Source of the DNA: Ipomoea triloba
Lineage: Eukaryota > Streptophyta > Magnoliopsida > Solanales > Convolvulaceae
DNA length: 64,000 nt
Direction: 5' to 3'
Assembly: GCF_003576645.1 (NCBI RefSeq)
Contig: NC_044924.1
Coordinates: forward strand, 27,487,362-27,551,361
A program made the translations under genes and the position numbers. The notes beneath the pieces are model-generated. The model saw only the letters and a list, made by a program, of their open reading frames with translations. It was not told the DNA's origin and searched no databases. Positions 33,638 to 44,781 of this stretch are shown in pieces. How positions within the stretch are numbered: position 1 is the first letter of the stretch; every line of letters begins with the position of its first letter.

Positions 33638-34463
33638 GAGGCTATTAATAGAGTAGCAGCTTAGTTTAGTGGAGAAAAATTTTGCAGAGAAGAATTTTCT
33701 TGTACAGTTACATTTTTTTAAAAGAAAATTTTCAGTTGTCTCATGATCAGAATGGGAAATACAGATGTTAAGAAACTATAAACAGCTTAGTTTAGTGAAC
33801 AAATTTTTTCAAACTGAGTTCTATTGTACTCCGTATCATTTATTTTCTCCATCTTCAGTTGTGCCTCATATGGATGCCTAATTTGCTCTAGGTCTAAATA
33901 TCAGTTGTGCCTCGTGATCAGGTTGTCCGATGTATCATATTAAGAGTCTTACATTGAAAAAATAAGAGAGAACATATGGGTTTATAAGGCCATGTGTTAG
34001 ACTAGTTAACTGTTAGATTCGGTCTTTTTAGTGTGGTTTAGCCCATGTGAATTTTGGTCCAGTTGAGTGACCTAGTTCTTTATGTACTCAACACAGGTTG
34101 CAGTAAGCCCAATGATGAGTAAATCTCAGAGTTGTTGAATTGAAGTTGTATATCAGACTTTAAATACTCCAATATCTAAGTGAATTTTTTAAGCATTGAG
34201 CTTTGTATCTGTCTTAGCTTGAACCCTTTTCAAATGGTAAAAAGGGAGACTAAATATTGCAGATCATTGCTAATTTTAGCACTGAAAGGGCAAGAATACA
34301 GACAGAGCCAAGGACAATGAAGCAGAACCAAGTATCAGTTAGTTTACATCACTAAAGCCAGTTATGTGAAAACAAAATTGAATATATTATACATCAATTC
34401 TTGTATTTCTGTACATTTCACATGTCGTATTGAGCTACAGCTGATATTCTCATTTACATTATA
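33638..34463. other. Convergent spacer A1/B1
   Basis: 3' flanks of A1 and B1. The same sequence, inverted, lies at about 59740-60650. Confidence 0.6.
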
Positions 34464-34898
34464 TCAGCAAACTAGCAATTCCTGATTTCTCCACCCTTCT
34501 GAGTGCAGCGGAGCTGATGAACACCGATGTGAAGTAACTGAGACAAGCAAAGCATTCTCAAGTTCTTGGGATAAACCTCGGCTAAGAAGTGAAATGATGT
34601 ATTCCATGAAGACTGCATCACATGGTAGCGTAATAGGCCCATCACTTGGAAGTCCAAATTCTTCTTCAGACATACTTAAGAGTTGACTAATGATATCATT
34701 CTCGAGATAAGATACAGGGACAACAAACCGCTTCTGATCAGCTGTGTAGATAGCGAAATGGCCCTTGTTAACTGCAGAGGAAGTACTGCAGCTATCTGTA
34801 TCCTCGTTTAGTCTTGGAAATGAAATCCTCTTTCTGCGGATGGCAGCAAATTTCTGCCATCTTTTGGCCAGCTTGATGAGTTTCTTGGAGCTGATCAT
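34464..34898 (-). CDS. SAUR: SAUR type B1 (144 aa)
   Basis: Single-exon 144-aa protein with the N-terminus MISSKKLIKLAKRWQKFAAI, a basic RRKRISFP patch and a short Ser-rich linker. The SAUR core (KGHFAIYTADQKRFVVPVSY, about residues 45-64) and SEEEFGLPSDGPITLPCD follow, then a longer C-terminus (FMEYIISLLSRG...). This layout matches the SAUR61-68 class. The basic N-terminus is in line with membrane association reported for that class. A TTTAAATA box lies about 112-119 bp upstream. It is divergent from A2 with 700 bp between start codons, so the two may share regulatory sequence. Inverted counterpart B7 (59282) is broken. Confidence 0.92.
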   Translation of the reverse strand: MISSKKLIKLAKRWQKFAAIRRKRISFPRLNEDTDSCSTSSAVNKGHFAIYTADQKRFVVPVSYLENDIISQLLSMSEEEFGLPSDGPITLPCDAVFMEYIISLLSRGLSQELENALLVSVTSHRCSSAPLHSEGWRNQELLVC

Positions 34899-35598
34899 GG
34901 TATTAACTTAGAAAATAGAGAATGGAAGAGAGTAAGATCTATAGAAACTCTGGATATTGGCTAGACAAAGTTGTAGTGTTTGATGACCAAAGTTCGAATG
35001 GAAGCGACCTATTTAAAGTACTTGAGTGGCTTTAATTTCTTGAGGAAACCAGAGAAGGCAAAACCATGTTCCACCCAGCTGCTGTATGGGGCCTTTTAGC
35101 TTCAATCAGAAATATATGGGATATGAAGTGTAGCCATATATATAGACATACAAGTAAGGAATCACATGGTTATGATTCCCAATCTTCACATTGATTCAAA
35201 CAAATTGATTAAGATATTTTCTAAGCGAATACCATTAGCTTACAGCTCTGTGTACAGATCTCTCATTTGGTAGGCTTTCTTGGAATGACAGAAGTAGTTG
35301 AGTCTTCCCTATCTGTTCAATTTCATAGAAGCATGTGGTGGGTGATGTTCAAAGTTAGCCTTTAACTACAAAGTTCTTGATGAGTTTTTGAAGACAAAAC
35401 CATGTGGTAATGTTGTCTTATCATGCTAGCTGGCTGCCCTCCCATCCAAATTTCTCATAGCCACTCAATCCACCATTTAAAGGATCTATATAAATGCATT
35501 CGAGTTGATATTCACCCCACTCAAGTTCTTCCTTCACAAATCGTGTCTATAGTGAAAAAAATTTCAGAAATCCTACTTTCCAATAAAAACATTTGAAG
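34899..35598. promoter_or_regulatory. Divergent promoter region B1/A2
   Basis: About 700 bp between two start codons. TTTAAATA at 35010-35017 serves B1 and TATATAAA at 35487-35494 serves A2. The GAGACA core found in sister spacers is mutated here (TAGACA near 35143). Confidence 0.55.
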
Positions 35599-35886
35599 AT
35601 GGCAATTGGTATGGGGCACATTCTCCGTGCTAAGCAAGGCCTTTGAAGATCTTCTTCAAGAACAAACAGAGAAATTGAAGTTCCTAAGGGGCATTTTGCA
35701 GTTTATGTTGGGGAGATTGAAAAGAAGCGCTTTGTCATTCCAGTTTCATACTTGAAGGACCCTTCATTCCAAGATTTGCTGTGTCAAGCTGAAGAAGAAT
35801 TTGGATTTGATCATCCAATGGGCAGACTTACAATACCTTGTATGGAGGATACCTTCCTTGACATCATCTCTAATCTGAGATCTTGA
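35599..35886 (+). pseudogene. SAUR: SAUR type A2, nonsense at codon 16
   Basis: The 96-codon frame is intact except for TGA at 35644-35646, where paralogue A4 has AGA (Arg). The rest reads [70 protein letters not shown] with no other damage. TATA box and leader are preserved, so the mutation is recent or is a sequencing or allelic difference. Nearest relative is A4 (42969). Without readthrough only a 15-residue peptide would be made. No good downstream ATG precedes the core. Confidence 0.9.
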
Positions 35887-36175
35887 GAAACTACAGACAA
35901 CTTAGTTTAGGGAAGAAAATTTGTGCATAGCAGAGTTTTCTTGTACAGTTCATTTTTGTAGATTTTTGTCTGCATTTCTGCAGTAACTTTGATACTTTGA
36001 GTAAAACTAGCAGTAAATATATCTTCAACCAAAGGAAATTCAAGACAAAAGAAAATTTTGCAAGTTCAGAATAATCTCGAAAATAGTCTCTATTTTAGGT
36101 ATGATGTCCTGATCTATATGTAATCTATATTATTAAAAAAAACTAAAAGAAAATAGCTACAAGAGAAATCCAAGT

Positions 36176-36312
36176 GTCCCTTGCTAACTGCAGAGAATTT
36201 ACCACAACTATCCACACAATCCTGTCCTTGTGGGCTTAAAAATGAAATCCTCTTCCTTCAGACAGTAGCAAATTTCTGCCATTTCATTTCCAGTTTTTTT
36301 GAGTTTCAGAAG
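36176..36312 (-). pseudogene. SAUR: SAUR type B relic (N-terminal third)
   Basis: The minus strand keeps diverged pieces of the type B start: the segment complementary to GCAAATTTCTGCCAT (KFAAI/WQKFA), then GATTTCATTT (KRISF) and the Ser/Cys-rich linker. The start codon and the SAUR core are gone. The same relic lies after A4 (43590), so it was duplicated with the A2/A4 unit. Confidence 0.6.
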
Positions 36313-36874
36313 AGCGTTGATGTCCACAACCTTAAAGCGCATAGCGGTGTCCAACTTCACTGACCTTTATGTAAAATTAGTGTGGTCAGAATGAAAGTTC
36401 CATGCTAGCCACTGCACAAAGGTGCCAGAAAGTATATAGGACATTCAAATGAAAAATAAGAGAGAAACATAAGGATTTATAAGGTCATGGCCTCATGGGT
36501 TAGATTAGCTAATTGATTGGATTCAATCTTTTAGTGTGGTTTGACCCATTTGGTAGTTGCTAAGCCAGAAATGGAAGTGGAAAAATTTTATTGTTACAAA
36601 TTCAACAAGGAAAAACTATATAGTTTGATGCTTTTTGCTAAAATTTCGATAAAATTAATGCAAATAAGCACTAGTAACAGAAAATATGTCAACTATTTGT
36701 GTTGCAAAAAACTGAAGATTAAGGAGAATTTGAAAGCAATGGATATATTTGAATTTCATAAGACTACTGAGCATATTGATTATCAAGTAATGCTGTATTG
36801 GATTTATGTACATTTCACATCATGTATTGAGCTACAACTAATATCCTCATTCACAAAACTTATTGAGATTAATA
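36313..36874. other. Spacer, no gene seen
   Basis: 3' flank of B2. Closely matched by 43750-44340, part of the 7-kb duplication. Confidence 0.6.
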
Positions 36875-37309
36875 TCAGCAAACTAGCAATTCCTGATTTC
36901 TCAACCCTTCTTGGTGTAGTGGAGCGGATGAGCATCGATATGAAGTAACTGAGTTGAGTAATGCAATCTCAAGTTCTCTGGATAAACCTCGGCTAAGAAG
37001 CGAAATGATGTAGTCCATGAAGACTGCATCACATGGTAGCCTAATAGGCCCATCGTTTGTAAGTCCAAATTCTTCTTCAGACATGCTTAGGAGTTGCCTA
37101 ATGATCTCATTCTCGAGATAAGATAGAGGGACAACAAACCGCTTCTGATCAGCTGTGTAGACAACAAAATGACCCTTGTTTACTGCAGTGGAAGTGCTGC
37201 AACTATTTGCGTCATCATTTAGTCTTGGAAATGATATCCTCTTTCTTCGGATGGCAGCAAATTTTTGCCATCTTTTGACGAGCTTGATGAGCTTCTTGGA
37301 GCTGATCAT
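36875..37309 (-). CDS. SAUR: SAUR type B2 (144 aa)
   Basis: Intact single-exon type B SAUR: MISSKKLIKLVKRWQKFAAI, KRISFPRLNDDANS, KGHFVVYTADQKRFVVPLSY, SEEEFGLTNDGPIRLPCD, then the usual C-terminal extension. Differences from the others include LTND for LPSD and R for T in the following strand. TTTAAATA box at 37437-37444. It starts the second 7-kb unit: the region upstream (37310-40681) holds LINE relic copy 2 and A3. Confidence 0.92.
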   Translation of the reverse strand: MISSKKLIKLVKRWQKFAAIRRKRISFPRLNDDANSCSTSTAVNKGHFVVYTADQKRFVVPLSYLENEIIRQLLSMSEEEFGLTNDGPIRLPCDAVFMDYIISLLSRGLSRELEIALLNSVTSYRCSSAPLHQEGLRNQELLVC

Positions 37310-38299
37310 GGTATTAACTTAGAAAATAGAGAGAGAGAGAGGAATTGAATGGAAGAGAACAAGATGTGTAGAAACCTTGGAAATTGGTTAGACTGAATTG
37401 CAGTGTTTGATGATCGAAATGCATATGGAAGTGATCTATTTAAAGTTGTAGAGGAAATAGGCATAACCATGTGCTGCCTTGTTGCAAGGGGCCTATTAGC
37501 TTCAATCAGAAATATATGGAATCTGGTGTGTGGCCATATACAGAGACATAATCATCTCATTCATTCAAACAAATTGATTAAGCTATTCTCGTGCTGAATT
37601 CCATTAACTTACTCTTCTCTGCCCTCATCTCCCATTTGGAAGGCTTTCCTGTATTGACAGGAGTATTTAAGCTATCCCCATTTGTTCAATTTCATTGAAG
37701 CATGTGGGGAGTGATTTCTTCATGATTTTTGAGAAACAAAACTGTGTGGTAGTGTCTCTTATCTTGCTTGCCAGCTGCCCTCCAATCCAAATTTCTCTTG
37801 GCCACTCAATCCACCTCCTTTAGGATCTATATAGTCCACAAAGACCATGTGCCATATAATTGTATGGGGCCAGTTGGTTTCAATCAGAAATATATGGGAT
37901 ATGAAGTGTAGAGACACACAGTTGAGGAATCACATGGTTATGTTTCTCAATCATACAACTGATTCAAACAAGAAGATGAAGATAACCCATAGGCGAACGG
38001 CATCAATTTATTGCACTTCATCCTTATCTAACATTTGGTAGGCTTTCTTGGAATAGCAGTAGTTAGGCCATCCTATCTATTCAATTTCATTGAAGCATGT
38101 GGGGAATGATGTTCATAGACAGGTCTTTATCTGCAATGTTTATAGTAGAAATTCATAATGGTTGTTGGAAGACAAAACCATGTGGTGATGTGTCTTGACA
38201 AGCTAGCTGGTTGGCCTCCCATCAAATTTTCTATTAGACACGAAATCAACCCTCTAAGGGATCTATATATACACACTTGATTTTGAATTCACCATCTAA
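37310..38299. promoter_or_regulatory. B2 upstream region with auxin-response cores
   Basis: Contains GAGACA at 37543-37548 and 37911-37916, and a second patchwork of type A- and type B-like promoter pieces (37690-38280). The latter, inverted, is seen at 63300-64000. No gene. Confidence 0.45.
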
Positions 38300-39950
38300 A
38301 ATACTTACTTCAATTCACACATATTTGTTATCCATTCAACAGTTTGCCTGCCAGGAGGATGAACAATGCAAGATGAAAACTCCGGCCTGCTGTGTCCACT
38401 TCAAACAAGATGTCTTCAGCTTCAGTAGCAAAATGGGTTCAGTCAAGCCATTGGCCTAGTTGAATCTTATCCTCCAGGACAGCACGTCATTGTGTACGTT
38501 TTCCAAACACAGTAAAGATTACATTCAAACAAGTCTGGAAAGCCATCAGGGAAGTACTCCATCCCCCCCTTGCTACCCCCTCTTAAATGATTAGTGGCCA
38601 TAATTTGGAATGCTAGAGAGATTTCTACTAAAGGATCCCTCAGTGACAAATGCTTCATTAAGAAGTATTACCCTCTAATTATAGGCTGGTATCCTTGAAC
38701 CTTTTAAAGATATTTCTGACTTGCAGTACAAAAAAGAATCCCATATGTTACATGATCTCTTCTTCATATAGATAGATATAGGATCTATGGGGCTATAGGA
38801 TAGATCTATATATGTTTTGTGGATTATTATACAGAAAAAGTTTGGAGGACTGCCAGACAACATGCAGAAGAGGTCGGCTATCCTGCAGTGTGTCAATGCT
38901 TGTGGATTATTTCATATTCGTTTCTATGGTAATTCTATGATCAGGTTGAATAGCGGGTATGGTTCTTATGCCATTTGGAAAAGGCTTGACGGAATGCTTG
39001 TTAACCATGCTTGTGCAATTTTTCATATTGATGTTCATAATTAGGCTACAAAGTACTACTTCTGGCCATTCTTTGATGCACATAACTTGTGCTAGATCAA
39101 CTGGGAGTTCTGCTAATCCATTTCAGTTACGTTTATAATTGCTTGGAATGACTACAAAGGCTTTCTGGATTCGGTCGAGAAGGTATGAAGCAAAAAGGTT
39201 CAAGGAAATAAAATGTTTTGTCTTCTTATACAAACAGAAAATTTTGTGGAATGTATTGAGTGAATGGAATAGAACAGTTATGGGGAAACAGGAGGAGCTG
39301 GAAATTGGAATGTAGGGTCCAAGCACTTGAGATCAAGTTAGAGGAAGATCCAAAAAGGAAGTCATGCTGAACTAAGGTAAATGCCCTTTACCAAAGGCAA
39401 CCCCAGATTGAAGAGGATTATTCGAGGCAAATGGTACAGCCTAAATAGAAACACAAAGTTCTTCCATTCCATTGTGAAGGACAAAAGAATGCGAATGTGT
39501 ATTCATAAAATAATCAAGTTTTCGGGGGATGAAGATGTTACTTTGAAGCATATCATTGAGTTTCTTGGTCATTTCTTACTAATGTTCTAAGGAGAATGGA
39601 TTTTAAAGAAGCTTGGATTTATCAAGATTTTGGAATATAGAGCTGTTGGTATTCAGTCATCATTAGTGGTTTCAGAGAAGGTTTGTTTCCATGCTTCAAG
39701 GGGTTTATGGCAAGGGAATATGTATCCCCTTAATTGTCTCTTTTATTCTCTCAGAAGAAGAATTCCTGTCAAGACAAATGAAGAGAATAGAAGTACATGC
39801 TTTACACATCCCAAAGGCAGGTATACAAGTTTTTTTCTTGATGTACCCACAGACTGAAAGAAGACTCATTATGAGAATTACCAATAACTATCAAAAAACA
39901 TTTCCTTTTTAATATCTTGGATATCCTGGTCCATATACAGAGATAGAAAC
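38300..39950 (+). pseudogene. Degenerate LINE (L1-type) fragments, copy 2
   Basis: Pieces such as LNRNTKFFHSIVKDKRM (about 39441-39491; family GDRNTKFFH) and FHASRGLWQGN (about 39688-39720; family SRGLRQG) plus 'YPLIIGWYP/NYRLVSLN' (about 38669-38700; family NYRPISL) point to an L1-type reverse transcriptase. Heavily frameshifted. Parallel to copy 1. Confidence 0.5.
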
Positions 39951-40545
39951 AACATCTCTTTTTCTCTGTCATCACCATTCATCTAGATGACTATGGCTAA
40001 ATGCCACGGGTGGCATGGCAAGTTATTATCCGTAACTATTGAACAGAAGATAAAAATATCAGTAAAAACCTTAGCTCTTGGTTGGACTGACTTCTGGTGC
40101 TTGATGATCAAAATACATATGGGAGTGACTTATTTAAAGCGCAAACGAGGCTAAGACAAGCTATAAGTTACTGAGAAAATTATGGAAGGCAAAACCATGT
40201 GCACTGGAGTTGTATGGGGCCGATTAGTTTCAATCAGAAATATATGGAGACATAAGAATGAGGAATCACTTGTGTATGTTTCTCATTCATAGGATTGATT
40301 CAAACAAAAAAGGCTGAGATATTGTGCAGGTGAATGTGACCTCTCATTTGGAAGGCTAGTTAAGCCATCTTATCTATTCAATATCATTGTAGCTTGTGGG
40401 GACTGTGTTATTAGAAAAGCCTTTATCTACAGACTTTTTTAAAGAAATTCTTGATGATTTCTCAAAGACAAAACCATGTGATAATGTTGTCTTATCGCTA
40501 GCTGGCTACCCTCCCTTAGCCACTCAATCCACTTCACAAAGGATC

Positions 40546-40553
40546 TATATAAA
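40546..40553 (+). promoter_or_regulatory. TATA box of SAUR A3
   Basis: TATATAAA 129 bp before the ATG in the shared GGATCTATATAAACACA context. Confidence 0.6.
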
Positions 40554-40681
40554 CACAATTGAGTTAGTATTCACCCCACTCAAATATTTCCTTCACAGCT
40601 ACCTTAGTTTCTGCATTCTAAAATTGTTTCTATAGCATCTTTGATTAACACTCCCTCTGCTTTAAGAAGAAACATCCCAGA

Positions 40682-40927
40682 ATGGCAATCAGTATGACTC
40701 GCATCCTCCGTGCTAAGCAGGGCCTCAGAAGGTCTTCTTCAAGAACAAACAGAGAAAGTGAGGTTCCTAAGGGGCACTTTGCAGTTTATGTGGGCGAAAG
40801 AGAAAAGAAGCGCTTTGTTATTCCGATATCATGCTTGAAGTGCCCTTCATTTCAAGGCTTGCTAAGTCAAGCTGAGGAAGAATTCGGATTTGATCATCTA
40901 ATGGGTGGAATCACTGTACTTTTCTAA
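40682..40927 (+). pseudogene. SAUR: SAUR type A3, C-terminus lost
   Basis: Reads [15 protein letters not shown] and the full SAUR core up to HLMGGIT, then VLF and a stop, 81 residues in all. Two changes explain this. About 16 bp coding for IPCPED are missing (compare A5 at 45607-45624). In addition a 26-bp segment is tandemly duplicated at 40899-40950, shifting the frame. The remaining [12 protein letters not shown] coding DNA lies beyond the stop out of frame. C4-type changes in the core (SCLKCPS) are also unusual. A shortened protein could still be made from the intact promoter, so 'pseudogene' is an inference. Confidence 0.8.
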
Positions 40928-41883
40928 TGGGTGGAATCACTGTACTTTTCTCGACATCATTTCTTGTTCAAGTAGATATTGAGTGACTACTAACAGAGTA
41001 ACAGATTAGTTTAATAGAGAAAAATTTTGGACAAATGAGCATTCTTGTACAGTTACTTTTTTCCTTTTTCAGTACAGTTGTGTTCGGGATCAGATTGGAA
41101 AAATATAAATCTTGAGAAAATACAAACAGATTATGTTTTACACAAGAGATTTCTTGTATCCCTTTTTTTTCGCTATTCCATCTTTAGTTGTCTCATGATC
41201 AGATGGGAAAAATATAAAATCACTAGTTATATGGAGGCCAAATTTTCTCAATTTCAGTTATGTAGACATTAACATGAAGACAAGGTTTGGTTCGTATTGC
41301 AGTAGGCCTAATGATGGCTAGATTTCAGAGAGTTCTTGACTTGTTTTGTACCAAAGGATCTGTAATTGTTTGCAGACTATCAATACTCCAATATTTGAGC
41401 ACGTTTTCTAACCGTGCAACTTTGTAATCTATCTTGAACCACTTGAAACGATATTGCAGATCATTTCATATTTTAGAATTGAAGGAATTAAATACAGACA
41501 CAGCTAGGGACGATTATTTTAGGACAAGAATCAGTTAATCACCCTTAATGTGGACAAGAATTTACTGCTAGAAAAAATATGGACATTCTAGGAATAACTA
41601 GAGCAGTCCAGTTTCATAAGTAGCAGTGAAACCATTTTTCTTTTGTAAATATTTGGCCATTTGTCATAGATCTAGGAAGAAGGCGGAGAAGCTAGGACAA
41701 GTATTATTTTAAGGAACATATATAAAGGAGTATTGTTCAGCTTACCAATTATCATCACAAAAGTCATATAAGTGAAAGTAAAATCGAATATGTTTGACAT
41801 CACATCTTGGATTTCTGTACATTTCACATGATGTATTGAGCTACAGCTGATATCCTCATTTACAAAACTTATTGACATTAATA
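40928..41883. other. Convergent spacer A3/B3
   Basis: No gene. Nearly the same sequence lies between A5 and B5 (45663-46648). Confidence 0.6.
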
Positions 41884-42318
41884 TCAGTAAACTAGCAATT
41901 CCTGATTTCTCAACCCATCTTGGTGCTGTGAAGCTGATGAACAGCAATACGCTGTAACTGAGAAGAGCAAGGCATTCTCGAGTTCTCTACTTAAACTATG
42001 GCTAAGAAGTGAAACGATGTAGTCCATGAAGATGGCATCACAAGGCAGGGTAATAGGCCCATCGCTTGGAAGTCCAAATTCTTCTTCAGACATATTTAAT
42101 AGTTGCCGAATAATCTCATTCTCGAGATATGATAGAGGGACAACAAACCGCTTCTGATCAGCAGTGTAGATAGTGAAATGACCCTTGTAAACTGCAGAAG
42201 AAGTAGTGCAGCTATCTGCATCCTCATTTATTGTTGGAAATGAAATCCTCTTTCTTTGGATGGCAGCAAATTTCTGCCATCTTTTGGCCAGCTTAATGAG
42301 CCTCTTTGAACTGATCAT
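41884..42318 (-). CDS. SAUR: SAUR type B3 (144 aa)
   Basis: Intact type B SAUR starting MISSKRLIKLAKRWQKFAAI. Core KGHFTIYTADQKRFVVPLSY and SEEEFGLPSDGPITLPCD present. C-terminal extension slightly diverged (AYCCSSASQHQ). TTTAAATA box at 42443-42450. Divergent from A4 with 650 bp between starts. Position in the 7-kb unit corresponds to B1. Confidence 0.92.
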   Translation of the reverse strand: MISSKRLIKLAKRWQKFAAIQRKRISFPTINEDADSCTTSSAVYKGHFTIYTADQKRFVVPLSYLENEIIRQLLNMSEEEFGLPSDGPITLPCDAIFMDYIVSLLSHSLSRELENALLFSVTAYCCSSASQHQDGLRNQELLVY

Positions 42319-42968
42319 GATATTAATTTAACTTAGAAAATAGAGAGAAAGGTTGAATGGAAGAGAATAAGATTTGTAGAAACCTTGGAAATTGGCTAGA
42401 ATGAATTGCAGTTTGATGAATGAAATGAATATGGAAGTGATGTATTTAAAGTGATGAGGAGGCTAAGACAGTCTTTAAGCTGTTGAGGAGGCAAAACCAC
42501 ATGATTGACACTAAGGAACCACATGGTTATGCTGCCTAGTTGTATGGGGCCTTTTAGCTTCAACCAGAAATATATCAATTCACTTAGTGCTGTATATATT
42601 GATCTCTCACTTGGTATGTTTTCTCGGAATGACAAAGGTAGTTGAGCTTTCCCCATCTGTTCAAATTTATTGAAGCATATGGTGAGTGATATGGTAGAAA
42701 TTCTTGATGATTTTTAGAAGACAAAACCATGCGGAGATGTTGTCTAATCGTTCTAGCGTGCTGGCTGGCTGGCCTCTGATCCAAATTTCTCATAGCCACT
42801 CAACCCACCTCCTAAAGGATCTATATCTATAATTGCATTTGTGTTGATTCTCACCCCACTCAACTTCTTCCTTCACAGTTCACACAAATCCTAGTTTCTG
42901 CCTTCACAAATTGTCTCTATACTGAAAAAAATTTCAGAAATCCTACTTTCCAAAAAGCATATTTCAAC
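42319..42968. promoter_or_regulatory. Divergent promoter region B3/A4
   Basis: Short intergenic promoter. The A4 TATA site is degenerate (CTATATCTATAATT at about 42821) compared with TATATAAA in sister genes, so A4 may be expressed differently. Confidence 0.45.
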
Positions 42969-43256
42969 ATGGCAATTGGTATGGGGAATATTCTCCGTGT
43001 TAAGCAAGGCCTTAGAAGATCTTCTTCAAGAACAAACAGAGAAAGTGAAGTGCCTAAGGGGCATTTTGCAGTTTATGTTGGGGAGAGTGAAAAGAGGCGT
43101 TTTGTCATTCCAGTTTCTTACTTGAAAGACACTTCATTCCAAGACTTGCTTTGTCAAGCTGAGGAAGAATTCGGATTTGATCATCCAATGGGTGGACTCA
43201 GAATACCTTGTATGGAGGATACCTTCCTTGAAGTCATCTCTAGTCTGAGATTTTGA
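42969..43256 (+). CDS. SAUR: SAUR type A4 (95 aa)
   Basis: Intact single-exon type [93 protein letters not shown]. It shares MAIGMG, LLCQ and the short C-terminus with A2, its partner in the 7-kb duplication, and forms with it a sub-class distinct from the MAISMTR genes. Faces B4 across a B relic. Confidence 0.92.
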   Translation: MAIGMGNILRVKQGLRRSSSRTNRESEVPKGHFAVYVGESEKRRFVIPVSYLKDTSFQDLLCQAEEEFGFDHPMGGLRIPCMEDTFLEVISSLRF

Positions 43257-43589
43257 GAGACTACAGACAACTTAGTTTAGTGAAGAACAATTTTGCATAG
43301 CAGATTTTCCTGTACAGTTCATTTGTTTAGATTTTTGTCTGCATTTTTGCAGCAACTTTGAAAATATCAGAAAGCCTCCAATTTTCACCAAATACTATTC
43401 CAAATTGTTGCTTTTAATATACTTTGAGTAAAACTAGCAGCACAATATCTCTTCAAGGCATATTTTACATAAAAGATAAGCAATAAAATTTTGGAAGTTC
43501 AGAATAATGTTGAGAACAGTCTATATTTTGGGTATGAAGTGTGGATCTATATTGAAAAATAAAATATAATGAAGATACCAGTAAAATTT

Positions 43590-43727
43590 AGTGCAGAGAA
43601 TTTACCACAACTATTCACATGCACAGTCCCTGTGTCTTAAAAATGAAATCTTCTTCCTTTAGACAGCAACAAATATCTTCCCTTATATTTCATTGGCAAA
43701 TTGATGAGTTTCTTGGAACTAATCATG
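43590..43727 (-). pseudogene. SAUR: SAUR type B relic (N-terminal part)
   Basis: From the start codon complement at 43725-43727 the minus strand reads MISSKKLINLP and then diverged pieces of the type B N-terminus up to the linker. The core is missing. Sister of 36176-36312. Confidence 0.65.
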
Positions 43728-44346
43728 GTTTTTGGAAAGAGCATTGACCTCTATGGCCAAGATGTGAAAGTTCCATGTTAACCATTCTTCTTTGCAGGTT
43801 TATGCGAATATTGCGGTCAGGGTGAAAGTTCCATGTTAACCATCACACAAAGGTGCCTGATTAGTATAATATATAGGACATAAGAAATGAAAGAAAATGA
43901 GATAACAAGATTAGTATATAGGTCAATAATTCTCTAATGGCACTATTGCAGCTAATGGTCAGAACTGTTCAAAATTGAGATAACAACATTAGTATATAGT
44001 TACATCTGCCTTCTGCTTATTCTTGGTAGTTGGAAGAGGAATGCTAGGCCAGAAATGGAAGTGGCAGAATCTTATTGTTACAAATTCAATTAGGCAATTA
44101 TATAGTTTAATGCTTTTGAATAAAATTAATGCAAATAAGCACTTGTCACAGGTATAACAGTATAAGTGTATTGCAACAAACTGAAGATTAAGGAGAATAT
44201 GAAAGCAATGAATATATTTGAATTTTCTATGAAGAATACTGAACATATTGGATATCAAGTAATGCTGTATTGGATTTATGTACATTTCACATCATGTATT
44301 GAGCTACAACTAATATCCTCATTTACAAAATTTATTGAGATTAATA
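43728..44346. other. Spacer, no gene seen
   Basis: 3' flank of B4. Contains a duplicated 'gaaagttccatgttaacca' phrase (43767 and 43822). Confidence 0.6.
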
Positions 44347-44781
44347 TCAGCAAACTACCAATTCCTGATTTCTCCACCCTTCTTGATGTAGTGGAGCTGA
44401 TGAACACCGATGTGAAGTAACTGAGACGAGCAATGCATTCTCGAGTTCTCTGGATAAACCTCGGCTAAGAAGTGAAATGATGTAGTCCATGAAGACTGCA
44501 TCACATGGTAGTGTAATAGGCCCATCGCTTGGAAGTCCAAACTCTTCTTCGGACATACTTAAGAGTTGCCTAATGATCCCATTCTTGAGATATGATAGAG
44601 GGACAACAAACCGCTTCTGATCAACAGTGCAGATAGTGAAATGACCCTTGTTAACTACAGAGGAAGTACTGCAGCTATCTGCATCCTCATTTAGTCTTGG
44701 AAATGAAATCCTCTTTCTTCGGATGGCAGCAAATTTCTGCCATCTTTTGGCCAGCTTGATGAGCTTCTTGGAGCTGATCAT
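44347..44781 (-). CDS. SAUR: SAUR type B4 (144 aa)
   Basis: Intact type B SAUR: MISSKKLIKLAKRWQKFAAI, RRKRISFPRLNEDADSCSTS, KGHFTICTVDQKRFVVPLSY (C and V for the usual Y and A), SEEEFGLPSDGPITLPCD and a normal C-terminal extension. TTTAAATA at 44892-44899 and a GAGACA core at 45020-45025 in the spacer shared with A5 (586 bp between starts). Confidence 0.92.
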   Translation of the reverse strand: MISSKKLIKLAKRWQKFAAIRRKRISFPRLNEDADSCSTSSVVNKGHFTICTVDQKRFVVPLSYLKNGIIRQLLSMSEEEFGLPSDGPITLPCDAVFMDYIISLLSRGLSRELENALLVSVTSHRCSSAPLHQEGWRNQELVVC

